7,816 bases of DNA from Clostridia bacterium (GTDB taxonomy: Bacteria > Bacillota > Clostridia > Christensenellales > Aristaeellaceae). The notes beneath the pieces are model-generated. The model saw only the letters and a program-made list of their open reading frames with translations. It did no database searches and had not been told where the DNA came from. Below, in pieces: positions 1 through 7,277 of this stretch (the first letter of the stretch is position 1; each line of letters starts with the position of its first letter). The stretch spans positions 1-7,816 of the forward strand of contig JAFWBZ010000212.1 of the NCBI GenBank assembly GCA_017537105.1, written 5' to 3'. Position numbers and translations under genes: made by a program.

Positions 1-2
1 AG

Positions 3-626
3 AAGCGGAAGAGGCTGGAGGAAGAAGCCGCCTGCCGCAGCTTCCTGGGCATCATGAACCTGACAGGGCTGTACCATTACACCGAAAACGTCGATACGGA
101 CGGCAACTATCGCACCTACAATGAGAAGTCCGGCGAGGGCACCATAGCGTCCACTCCACAGGAGCCCGGCCTTGACGATGGCGAGCTGATCTTCAGCCGG
201 GAATGGAACGGCCTGTACACCCAGCGCGAACTGGACTACCTCAACGAGTACTACGCCCAGTTGGAGGAGGGCTTCGTCCTCGACAACCAGAACATCCAGG
301 ACTACGCCCGCAAGGCGGCGAAGGCTTCGCTGGACGCGGACATCAAGTACAACCGCATGCGGCAGGGTCTGGTCAGCGTCGCCGAATGGGAGAAGGCGCA
401 GGCGATCTTCGACAACCTGTCCAAGAGCGCCAACTTCGCCGCCTGCAAGCGCAAGCCCGGCGACATGGCGGGGCTCGGCTCCCTCGGCGCGATCGTGGCG
501 AAGATAGAAATGAGCGGCGAGCTGGATACCCCGCAGGCGGCGTTCCCGCCCGACGACATCGACAGGATCATCGCCGACTTCCGGCATACAGTCGCGGCGG
601 TAGGGCTTGAACAGGTGACGGTATGA
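3..626 (+). CDS. Putative terminase small subunit-like phage protein (5' end outside the window)
   Basis: The reading frame is open from the first complete codon (3) to a TGA at 624-626, giving 207 visible residues. The ATG at 54 has no ribosome binding site in front of it and the frame continues upstream with a basic/acidic stretch (KRKRLEEEA), so the true start is probably before the window. The middle part is helical and charged, with a pattern of the type KAAKASLDAD...MRQGLVSVAEWEKA...NLSKSANFAA. I associate this with the small protein encoded just before terL in Bacillota phages, which would recognise phage DNA and load the terminase. That assignment rests mainly on position and general resemblance; no clear helix-turn-helix was identified. 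The stop overlaps the terL start as ATGA, implying translational coupling. There is no in-frame TAG in the visible part, unlike in its downstream partner. Confidence 0.6.
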   Translation, partial: KRKRLEEEAACRSFLGIMNLTGLYHYTENVDTDGNYRTYNEKSGEGTIASTPQEPGLDDGELIFSREWNGLYTQRELDYLNEYYAQLEEGFVLDNQNIQDYARKAAKASLDADIKYNRMRQGLVSVAEWEKAQAIFDNLSKSANFAACKRKPGDMAGLGSLGAIVAKIEMSGELDTPQAAFPPDDIDRIIADFRHTVAAVGLEQVTV

Positions 627-2284
627 CGATCACCCAGATTCGGGACATCCGAAACGTGAAACTATGGGCGCGACAGATCTTCTTCTGGCGGACGCACCTG
701 GACATCTTCATCGAATCCTACTTCAAGATCAAGCTGAAGGATACCCAGAAGGTCGTCGCCCGGGAGTTCGGAAACGCCGACACGCTCATGGTGGTCAAGA
801 GCCGCGGCTACGGCAAGACCTGGTAGACGGCGCTGTGCTGCATCGCCGTGGGCGTCCTCTACCCCGGCAGCCTGATCGCCGTGGTCTCCGGCACCGCTGA
901 GCAGGCGACCCTGATTGTCAAAAAGATTCAGGATTATTTCATCCGCAACCCGGAGATCATGCGGGAGATCCAGGCCGATTCCCATCGCGCCGTGCAGCTG
1001 TCCCGCAACAAGGGCATCTGCACGTTGAAGAACGGTTCGAAGATCGAGAGCTTCTCCGTGGGCACCATGCGTGGCAATCGCGCCAAGATCGTGGTCATCG
1101 ACGAGTCGCCGGAGGTCAAGGCCGACGACCTGGACGCGGTCATCGCGCCTGTGAAGAACACCAAGCGCGACATCTGCCATCAGCGCGGTATCGCCGATTA
1201 CCCCAGCAAGACCGTATCGATCACGTCAGCTTGCCTGAAGAGCAACTATTTCTACGCCATGTTCATGCAGGCGCTGAGAGAGTTCTGCAAGGGTAATCCC
1301 TCCAACTTCGCCTGCGCGCTGGATTACCGCAGCGCCGCCCGCGTGGGGATCACCGACATGGAGTTCTTCCTGAAGGAGCAGAAGAAGATGCCCGAAGCGA
1401 AGTTCGCCATGGAGTACGGCAGCTTCTTCGTCGGCGCGGAAAGTGGAAGCGTGTTCCCCTACAACCTGACGGAGAGCTGCCGGACGCTGAAGCAGGTGGA
1501 GATCGCCCAGCCGGTCAAGAGCACATCCGACTATGTGATGGGCGTCGATCTGGCGACCTCCGGCGCGAGCAACGCGGACAACGCCGTGATCTGCGTGGTC
1601 AAGCTGGTGGAGATGGAGAGCGGAGGTTATCTGAAAAAGCTGGTCTACATGCGATCCTACCACGGCAAGCGGCTGGACACTCTTGCGGAGGAGGTCCGCA
1701 GAACCTATGTGCGCTTCCCCAACATCACCCGCATCGTGTTCGACCATCGCGGCCTGGGCGACGCCTTTCCCCAGTTCCTGTCGCAGCCCTGGATCGACCA
1801 GGCCACCGGCAAGGAGTATCCGCCCTGGACATTGGATGACGAGAGGACGATCATCCACAACGCGGTGCCGCTGCTGCGGAGCGTGAAGGCCAATCCGACG
1901 ATCAACCAGCAGCTGGTCTCCTGCCTGCGCGTCGCATAGGAGCAGCACTCGCTGGAGCTGCCGGTCAGCTCCCGATTCGCGGAAACCGTGCAGGAGGACG
2001 ATCCTGAAAACGCGGACGAGACGGCGAAAAAGAAGAAGCTGACCGTCGAGGAGAAAGCCATCTTTCTGGAAGGAGACGCGCTGCAGATCGAGATGGGCAA
2101 CATCGTCATGCGGACAACCACGGGCAACATCGCGCTGTACGATGTGGCGCGTGCGAGCCAGCACAAGGATCGCTATTCCTCCCTGTCCATGGCGGTCCGA
2201 TACATTGCCGAGCTGGAAGAAACGCGCAAGCGCCGGCTGATGCAGCCGAAGGAGGCCTGTATCGGTGTGGTGAGTAAGTTCTGA
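623..2284 (+). CDS. terL: Phage terminase large subunit with two in-frame TAG codons (recoded)
   Basis: This is the ATP-driven motor and nuclease that cuts phage DNA and pumps it into the prohead. Read through TAG at 824-826 (residue 68) and 1937-1939 (residue 439), the frame gives 553 residues ending in TGA, a normal length for TerL. The ATPase domain shows a Walker A-like SRGYGKT (60-66), with the first TAG one residue after its following Trp, and Walker B IVVIDE (156-161, D160/E161). The nuclease domain has MGVDLATSG (D309) and IVFDHRGLGDAF (D374) as likely metal-binding acidic positions. Sequence after each TAG is plainly TerL: TALCC...GVLYPGS after the first, EQHSLELPVSSR after the second. 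The start overlaps the upstream stop (ATGA), with AGGTGA at 613-618. In the standard code the protein would end right behind the P-loop and be inactive. The absence of frameshifts or other stops argues against a pseudogene. Confidence 0.9.
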
Positions 2285-2351
2285 TGGCGCACCTTTCAAC
2301 AGGCATAATCGAACAAGGCTTGAAAAAACTGTTGCTTTTGGCCATTCTTCA

Positions 2352-2381
2352 TTGACAAGAACGTGTGTTCGATATTATACT
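2352..2381 (+). promoter_or_regulatory. Sigma-A/sigma70-type promoter for the polymerase cassette
   Basis: A perfect TTGACA -35 element (2352-2357) is followed after 18 bases by TATACT (2376-2381), one mismatch from TATAAT. It lies in the largest gene-free gap of the window, about 85 bases before the polymerase start, and would transcribe the polymerase and its small partner independently of the head operon. The spacer is occupied by a LexA-type operator. The longer reading frame that opens at 2365 overlaps these elements, so that start can be discarded. Confidence 0.75.
2358..2371 (+). promoter_or_regulatory. LexA/DinR (SOS) operator between -35 and -10
   Basis: The 14 bases AGAACGTGTGTTCG match the Gram-positive LexA (DinR) consensus CGAAC-N4-GTTCG at all fixed positions but the first. 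The inner GAAC-N4-GTTC palindrome is perfect. Lying inside the promoter spacer, a bound repressor would block RNA polymerase directly. Together with a Y-family polymerase as the next gene, this indicates induction of the cassette by DNA damage. The box type also points to a host of the Bacillota, or at least one with this LexA class. Confidence 0.8.
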
Positions 2382-2454
2382 TGAGTCGTCACACAGATCA
2401 CAAGGATTATCTGTTGATACCCCCGGCTGTACAGAAGACATACATCGTTGGTTT

Positions 2455-2459
2455 GGAGG
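2455..2459 (+). promoter_or_regulatory. Ribosome binding site deciding the polymerase start
   Basis: GGAGG ends 7 bases before the ATG at 2467. It selects that ATG over the in-frame codons further upstream, which lie in the promoter and leader. Confidence 0.8.
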
Positions 2460-2466
2460 TATTGGC

Positions 2467-3726
2467 ATGGGCAGGGTTATTCTCCACTGCGACGCGAACA
2501 GCTTCTATGCCAGCTGCGAGCTGTGCTATAAGCCGTGGCTCAAGGATAAGCCAGTCGCGGTCGGCGGCGATCAGGAGGCGCGGCACGGCATCGTCCTTAC
2601 GGCAAATCCCATTGCCAAGAAGAAATACGGCATCAAGACCGGGGAAGTGCTGTGGGAAGCCAGGCAGAAATGCCCGCAGCTCACGATCTTCCCCGCGGAC
2701 TATCCACTCTACGTTCATTTCTCCAGGATGATGCGGGAAATCGAGGAGGAATACTCCGATCAGGTCGAGGCCTTCGGTTTGGACGAGAATTGGATTGATC
2801 TTTCCGCATGGAACCAGACGCTGGATCAGGGTGAAAAAATCGCGCAGGAGATCCGAACACGCATCAAGGACGAGCTGGGAATCACCGTGTCCATCGGCGT
2901 GGCGGACAACAAGATCATGGCGAAACTGGGTTCCGACATGAAGAAGCCCGACGCGGTCACCGTCCTGAGGCGAGAGAACTACCCAACGACAGCATGGCAG
3001 CTCCCTGCCAGCGACCTGCTCTACGTCGGACCCGCCACAAAGCGGAAGCTGAAGCTCATTGGTGTCAACACCATCGGCGACCTCGCCCTGTGCGACGCCC
3101 GCATACTCCATGAGACGCTCGGGAAGAATGGCCTGATGCTCAAGGTATTCGCCATGGGCAACGACCCTTCTCCCGTCAGGCGGATCAACGTGGAAACCGC
3201 CATCAAGAGCGTGGGCAACTCTGTGACAGCGCCGAGGGATATGGAGGACTTCGACGACGTGAAATGCGTCATCTATCTGTTGGCTGAAAGCGTCGCCGCA
3301 CGGTTGCGGGAGCACGGACTCCGCGGCAGGTGCGTTTCCCTCTCTGTTCGCTCTACCGAGCTGGTATTCAACGGATGCCAGCGCACGCTGAAAAAAGCGA
3401 CTTACCTGACTTCTGAGATCGCTGAAGCCGCCTATGACCTTTTTGTCACCCGATACCCGGATCGACTGCCTCTGCGTTCCATAGGAATCAGCGTGAGCCG
3501 CCTGTCACCGGACACCGATCCGGTTCAGATTTCGATGTTTGACGATGATGGCCGACGCTTCAGGATGGAGGAACTTGAACACTCGGTAGACGACCTGAGG
3601 CGCAGGTTTGGTCATCAGATCGTACAGCGGGGTATCGTGTACTACGACAGGAAATTCGCGGATGTGAATCCGAAGGAGGTCAACACCATCCATCCGATTT
3701 CCGCGTTTTCCGCGATAGGGAGATAA
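2467..3726 (+). CDS. Y-family translesion DNA polymerase (DinB/UvrX-like)
   Basis: This 419-residue protein begins MGRVILHCDANSFYASCE, the classic Y-family N-terminus: D9 is the first metal ligand and Y14 sits at the steric-gate position. The second catalytic motif is FGLDENWIDLS with D106 and E107 (E. coli Pol IV D103/E104); the usual small/Ser residue before xDE is Gly here. The palm region IGVADNKIMAKLGSDMKKPDA is typical, followed by a helix-hairpin-helix-like thumb (LLYVGPATKRKLKLIGVNTIGDLA) and a little-finger domain. QISMF at 354-358 looks like a beta-clamp-binding motif. It inserts nucleotides opposite damaged template bases and is expected to act with the host sliding clamp. The C-terminal layout resembles UvrX/UmuC-like polymerases carried by Bacillota mobile elements. 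It ends in TAA and has no in-frame TAG, in contrast to the head genes on both sides. It is driven by its own promoter with a LexA box. Confidence 0.93.
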   Translation: MGRVILHCDANSFYASCELCYKPWLKDKPVAVGGDQEARHGIVLTANPIAKKKYGIKTGEVLWEARQKCPQLTIFPADYPLYVHFSRMMREIEEEYSDQVEAFGLDENWIDLSAWNQTLDQGEKIAQEIRTRIKDELGITVSIGVADNKIMAKLGSDMKKPDAVTVLRRENYPTTAWQLPASDLLYVGPATKRKLKLIGVNTIGDLALCDARILHETLGKNGLMLKVFAMGNDPSPVRRINVETAIKSVGNSVTAPRDMEDFDDVKCVIYLLAESVAARLREHGLRGRCVSLSVRSTELVFNGCQRTLKKATYLTSEIAEAAYDLFVTRYPDRLPLRSIGISVSRLSPDTDPVQISMFDDDGRRFRMEELEHSVDDLRRRFGHQIVQRGIVYYDRKFADVNPKEVNTIHPISAFSAIGR

Positions 3727-3732
3727 CGAGAC

Positions 3733-4011
3733 ATGGCTGAAAGACACAGATCCATTGAAGGCGTGGTGCTGGAGCCCAACCAGCACAAGGTATTTGTCAA
3801 GGTCAGAGCGGATCACGAGCTGGATGGCATGATCCGTCCTCTGATGTTTCGCCCTGAAGATGGCGCTGCCGCAAAGATCGACCGGATTCTGGAGATCAAG
3901 CGCGCCGCAGCTACGAAAGCCGGTGGCCAGGGTATACGGTATACCTGTCGGGTTGGAAACAATCAGATCTACCTATTCCACGACAGGGACATATGGTTCA
4001 TAGAGGTTTGA
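3733..4011 (+). CDS. Small protein of unknown function, partner of the polymerase
   Basis: A 92-residue frame starts 6 bases after the polymerase stop, with GGGAG at 3718-3722 inside the end of that gene, so the two are very likely co-transcribed and coupled. I do not recognise the family. The N-terminal part is strand-like (IEGVVLEPNQHKVFVKVRA) and the middle has a charged helix (KIDRILEIKRAAATKAG). The C-terminal third (GIRYTCRVGNNQIYLFHDRDIWFIEV) reads as a beta-hairpin with aromatic ends. There is no signal peptide, membrane segment or cysteine cluster. Bacillota mobile elements often place a small YolD-type gene beside uvrX, and this gene holds an equivalent position, but I see no convincing YolD similarity. 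It ends in TGA and lacks in-frame TAG. A role accessory to, or restraining, the polymerase is inference from position only. Confidence 0.8.
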   Translation: MAERHRSIEGVVLEPNQHKVFVKVRADHELDGMIRPLMFRPEDGAAAKIDRILEIKRAAATKAGGQGIRYTCRVGNNQIYLFHDRDIWFIEV

Positions 4012-4015
4012 GACT

Positions 4016-4041
4016 ACCCGCTGTGCAATGACGCAGCGGGT
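4016..4041 (+). terminator. Hairpin at the end of the repair cassette, possible terminator
   Basis: ACCCGCTG (4016-4023) and CAGCGGGT (4034-4041) form a perfect 8-bp GC-rich stem with a 10-base loop, starting 5 bases after the small gene's stop. What follows is TCATCAATAAAA rather than a run of T, so it is only a weak candidate for intrinsic termination. It could instead be a processing or mRNA-stability structure between the cassette and the portal gene. Confidence 0.5.
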
Positions 4042-4057
4042 TCATCAATAAAACATC

Positions 4058-4063
4058 AGGAGG
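4058..4063 (+). promoter_or_regulatory. Ribosome binding site deciding the portal start
   Basis: A perfect AGGAGG stands 8 bases before the ATG at 4072. It shows that translation begins there, upstream of a TAG at codon 7, and not at the ATG at 4180 that a standard-code reading would choose. The ATG at 4180 has no such site. Confidence 0.85.
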
Positions 4064-4071
4064 CATTGAAA

Positions 4072-5619
4072 ATGGGATGGTTCCAGAGATAGCGCGGCGC
4101 GGTACAGCCGCGGGATGAGCCCCAAGAGCAGCCAAAGGTCGAGGTTGCCGTAGGCGCGAAGGACGACGGCAGGTCTACAATGACCTACAACGACAAGAAC
4201 ATCACCTTTACCGGCGACCTGGCCAGCTATGATTACGACAGCATCCTTCGGGACAAGCAGCGCAACATCAACAGCCTGTATGAGCTGAGCGACTACTTCG
4301 TGGACGCCGACCCCATCTTCCGGGGCATCGTCAAGGGCGTCTATACGCCGTTCGCCCTGGCGGACGACTGGCGGTAGATCGGCGCGAACGAACAGACCAA
4401 GCAGAAGTACGAGGAATACTACGACCGCATCGGCCTTAAGGATCGCATGCGGAGCATCTTCCTGCAATACTTCAAGTATGCCAACGTATTTATCTACCTG
4501 CTGGAGGACGGCAGCATCATCACGCTGCCGGTCCACCTGATCCGCATCGCCAACGTCATGATCGGCGGCGAACCGGTGCTGGAGTTCAACTGCAAGAGTG
4601 TCCGCGACGACATGCGGCAGCAGGGCACCAAAGCGCAGAAGAGCTTCCTTGAGGATGAGGATTTGAAGGTCAGATTGGAAGGCTTCCCACCCGAGGTCTC
4701 CGACGCCCTGAACAAAGGCGCGGACTGGGTACAGCTGAACCCAGAGAATACCTTCGTGCTTCAGGACGTGAAGGAGGACTGGGCGCGCTACGCCGTCCCA
4801 ATGGTGGCGACCTGTCTGAGCGCGTTCCGCCGCAAGGCTCTCATCGCCCAGTATGAATCGGCGCTCCTGAACTTGGGGGCACATAGCTTCGTGCATGTGA
4901 CCTACGGCGACGCCAAGTCCGACATCATGCCGGATATCACGGCCCTCAACGCGGTGAACGCCCTGTTCAGGCGGGCGATGACCGGCTCCGCGCTGGCAAC
5001 GACCAATCACCTGTGCAAGGCGACCGTGATTCAGCCGGACACGAAGGAGATGTTCGACGACGACAAGTACCGTGATGTGAACGCCGAGATCCTTTCGGCG
5101 GGCGGCATCTCCGGCATCATCGTCAGCGGGCGCGCCGAGGACGGCAGCAACTTCGCCTCCGCGCAGGTTTCCATGCAGACGGCGGCGATCCGCATCAAGC
5201 AGGCACGGGACAACTTCTGCGAGTAGATGAACAAGATCAACCTGCGGCTCAACGGCGCCGGCAGGAACGGCGTCACCCACAGCAGGCCGGACAACGTGCC
5301 GCTGTTCACCTTCCCGCCTGTCGATTTGGCTGGGAGCCAGAAGTTCCAGGAGGTCTGCCGCCAGCTCTGGGAGAAGGGCGTCGTCTCCACCAAGACCATG
5401 CTCCAGACCCACGGCTACGACATGGAGCAGGAGGAGGAACGGAAGAAGTCCGATCCGCCGAGGCAGAACGAGGTCAAGGGACATATGCCGGAAGCATCCG
5501 ACAGCGGACAGGCCAAGCGCGGCCGCCCGACCATGGATGATACGGAGCGTTCCTCTGATCCCGCAAAGGCCGCGACGGGTAAGCAGCCCAAGCCCAGCAA
5601 TCCAGAGGGCAGCATGTAA
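4072..5619 (+). CDS. Phage portal protein with three in-frame TAG codons (recoded)
   Basis: The portal forms the dodecameric ring at one capsid vertex through which terminase pumps DNA. From the ATG behind AGGAGG the frame runs 515 residues to TAA, through TAG at 4090 (residue 7), 4375 (residue 102) and 5224 (residue 385). The N-terminus MGWFQR-x-RG is a typical portal start. ELSDYFVDADPIFRGIVKGVYTPF, then PENTFVLQDVKEDWARYAVP and a helical region ending RIKQARDNFCE-x-MNKINLRLNG, are portal-like. The low-complexity tail (KRGRPTMDDTERSSDP...GKQPKPSNPEGS) is one I associate with portal proteins of Bacillota phages. Length is normal for the family. Under the standard code the gene breaks into a 6-residue peptide and several internal pieces. 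Recoding rather than decay is favoured because frame and family features are intact throughout. Confidence 0.88.
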
Positions 5620-5620
5620 C

Positions 5621-5625
5621 GGAGG
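5621..5625 (+). promoter_or_regulatory. Ribosome binding site for the prohead protease
   Basis: GGAGG lies 9 bases before the ATG at 5635. The in-frame ATG at 5626 directly abuts this site and is therefore unlikely to be the start. Confidence 0.75.
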
Positions 5626-5634
5626 ATGATACCA

Positions 5635-6795
5635 ATGCAGAGAATCACTTTTCAGGCTTCGCAGGTGGAACTGAGCGAGGTTCAGTCCAACGACATTTAC
5701 ATGTCGGTGCTGATGCGCATGTTTTCCACCCGGCCCAACCGCAACGGCTACGCCGTCAGCGAAGCCTTCATCGACAACATCATTGCCAACGCGGCGAAGT
5801 ACACCTGCCTGCCGTAGTGCGCGGATGCCAACCGGCTGCGCCTGGGCGTGGACAAAGGCCTGACCCATATGCTGGACCCCTTGAGCGGCGAGTTTGAGAG
5901 CGAGCAGATCGGCTCGTTCTTTTCTTTTGCCAAGGCTACTGACGAATTCGGCGTGAGCCTGATCGGCGAGGCGCGCATCCCCAAGCGGAATCAAGTGCTC
6001 TGCGAGACGCTGCTGAAGATGTACGAGCCCCGGGAACTGAACTTCTCCTTTGAGATCCTGGTGAACGCCATGGAGGAGCGCAACGGCGTATGGGTGATCG
6101 ATGCCGCGGAGGGCAATGAACTGATCGGCATGGCCGTGGTCACCACCCCGGCCTATCCCGAAGCGACCGCATAGCAGTTGGTCGCGGAACGACAGAACAG
6201 AGAGGATGATACAGACATGGATGAATCCCAGAAGAAGATCGCAGAGCTCGAAGCCAAGCTGATGCTGGCCGAGCAGAAGAGCGAAAACGACGAGGAGATG
6301 CGCAAGAAGGACGAAGAGCTGGAGCAGGCCCAGGCCGACAAGGCGAAGGCTGAAGCCGATAAGACGAAGGCCGAAGCTGACCTGGCCGCTGCTCAGAATA
6401 CCATCTCCGAGAAGGACACCACGATTGCGGAAAAGGACACCGCCATCGCCGAGCGCGACGCCGCCATCGTCGTGAAGGATGCCCGCATCGCGGAGCTGGA
6501 AGCCCAGGTTGCGGAACTGACTCCCTTCAAGTCGCAGGCCGAGGCGCTGGAGGCCGAAAAGGCTGCCGCGGAACTGACCGCGAAGCAGACGGAGCTTATG
6601 CACTTCGCCGAGGCGCAGGGCCTTGACCCCAAGGCAGAGGCTGTCGCGGCAGCCATCCAGAACGTGGACTATGCCGCGCTGATCGCGGAAGTCAACAAGA
6701 ACGGCAAGCCGGGCGTGAAGCCGATGGTTGCCAGCTACGCCATGGGCGGCATCGCCGCCAAGGGCGAATACGACGATCTGCTTGAAAAGGCTTGA
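5635..6795 (+). CDS. Prohead protease-scaffold fusion with two in-frame TAG codons (recoded)
   Basis: The frame gives 386 residues ending in TGA, through TAG at 5815 (residue 61) and 6172 (residue 180). Residues 1 to about 185 look like an HK97-type prohead protease. They contain the CLP-x-CAD strand, GLTHM with the candidate catalytic His78, GEARIPKR, and NFSFEI with candidate catalytic Ser138 and E140 close by. The domain ends with GMAVVTTPAYPEATA-x-QLVAE, a familiar end for this family. Residues about 195-300 are an Ala/Glu/Lys-rich coiled coil with heptad-like repeats, as in capsid scaffolds. The C-terminal tail, containing GIAAKGEYDDLLEKA, resembles those of phage scaffold proteins. The protease would remove scaffold during capsid maturation, so a fused or nested arrangement fits its neighbours, portal and capsid. 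A Met at 195 (base 6217) with AGGA upstream could start a separate scaffold product in the same frame. Confidence 0.85.
6203..6219 (+). promoter_or_regulatory. Possible internal ribosome binding site and start for a free scaffold protein
   Basis: AGGA at 6203-6206 is followed by ATG at 6217, in the protease frame and just before the coiled coil (MDESQKKIAELEA). The stretch AGGATGATAC at 6203-6212 repeats the layout in front of the protease start at 5635 (AGGATGATAC at 5623-5632). This suggests a nested scaffold gene giving about 192 residues, comparable in principle to lambda C/Nu3. Confidence 0.5.
6337..6507 (+). repeat. 21-base (seven-codon) imperfect repeats encoding the scaffold coiled coil
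   Basis: Two copies of DKAKAEA/DKTKAEA (6337-6378) are followed, after a short link, by five seven-residue units from 6403: ISEKDTT, IAEKDTA, IAERDAA, IVVKDAR, IAELEAQ. Ile at the first position of every unit gives a regular heptad, expected for a rod-like coiled coil. The DNA copies are diverged at third positions, so the periodicity is kept at protein level. Confidence 0.75.
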
Positions 6796-6826
6796 TCAAA
6801 ACACACATTACGAGGAGGAATGCTGA

Positions 6827-7258
6827 ATGGCAGGTTATGTTACCAAGCTGGTTGGCCACGTCTATGACGGCGCCAATCTCTCCGGCGAGGCGCTGATCAA
6901 CGGCGTGTTCGCCGAAATTACCGCGTCGGGCGTGAAGAAGGTCACCACCGCGAAGGACACGCTGCTGCGCGTCGAGGAAAAGACCGAACTGTGGGGTCTC
7001 CCCGCCGTCGTGCTGAACGTCACCGGCGTCGGCACCGATGAGGTCTACTTCATCGAAAACGAGTGGGAAGTGAACGAGAACGCGGAGTGGAACGAGGCGG
7101 ATTACACGCTGCCCACCGGCAAGTACGTCCGCATGAAGCGCCTGGTTCCCGGCGAGCAGGTGATCATGTCCGTGGACGGTACCCTGTATGCGGCGCTGTC
7201 CGTGGGCGATACCGTTAAGCCCGCATCCGGCGGCACCGTCGCCAAGCAGAGCAACTGA
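6827..7258 (+). CDS. Small head protein, possible capsid decoration protein
   Basis: A 143-residue protein begins at an ATG 8 bases after AGGAGG (6813-6818) and ends in TGA. It is rich in beta-prone stretches (GYVTKLVGHVYDGANLSG, VYFIENEWEV, KYVRMKRLVPGEQVIMSVDG) with an acidic character and a short polar tail. There are no Cys clusters, no signal peptide and no membrane segment. I do not recognise the family from sequence alone. Its place between the scaffold and the major capsid gene is where many phages encode a head-stabilising or decoration protein, and the all-beta look would suit that, but the function is inference. It contains no TAG codon, so unlike its neighbours it is fully readable in the standard code. 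Confidence 0.85.
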   Translation: MAGYVTKLVGHVYDGANLSGEALINGVFAEITASGVKKVTTAKDTLLRVEEKTELWGLPAVVLNVTGVGTDEVYFIENEWEVNENAEWNEADYTLPTGKYVRMKRLVPGEQVIMSVDGTLYAALSVGDTVKPASGGTVAKQSN

Positions 7259-7277
7259 TGAAGGAGCGTGAAGAGAT

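Noticed and set aside
2297..2339. Terminator after terL (CAACAG ... CTGTTG followed by CTTTT)
   Set aside because: The stem is only 6 bp, AT-containing, with a 26-base loop, too weak to call.
2393..2414. Inverted repeat ACAGAT/ATCTGT in the polymerase leader
   Set aside because: A 6-bp AT-rich stem with a 10-base loop is within chance expectation, and no regulatory role can be supported.
2285..2466. Suppressor tRNA gene in the terL-polymerase gap
   Set aside because: No cloverleaf-like arrangement, T-loop GTTCRA motif with a matching stem, or CCA end could be found here or in the other short gaps.
2365..2466. N-terminal extension of the polymerase starting at 2365
   Set aside because: It begins inside the LexA box and promoter, lacks a ribosome binding site and is not part of the Y-family fold; the start at 2467 has GGAGG and the typical N-terminus.
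1226..3315. Minus-strand frames of 357 (1226-2299) and 302 codons (2407-3315)
   Set aside because: They are antisense to terL and the polymerase, show no recognisable domains and have His/Leu/Arg-rich shadow composition.
6172..6180. TMV-like programmed readthrough context (TAG CAG TTG resembles TAG CAR YYA)
   Set aside because: It matches only at this one site and not at the last base. The other seven TAGs have unrelated following bases, so a common suppressor tRNA explains more.
4045..6603. Long minus-strand open frame of 852 codons as a real gene
   Set aside because: It lies opposite portal and protease-scaffold, which have clear family features and ribosome binding sites on the plus strand. 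Its composition is that of a codon-bias shadow.
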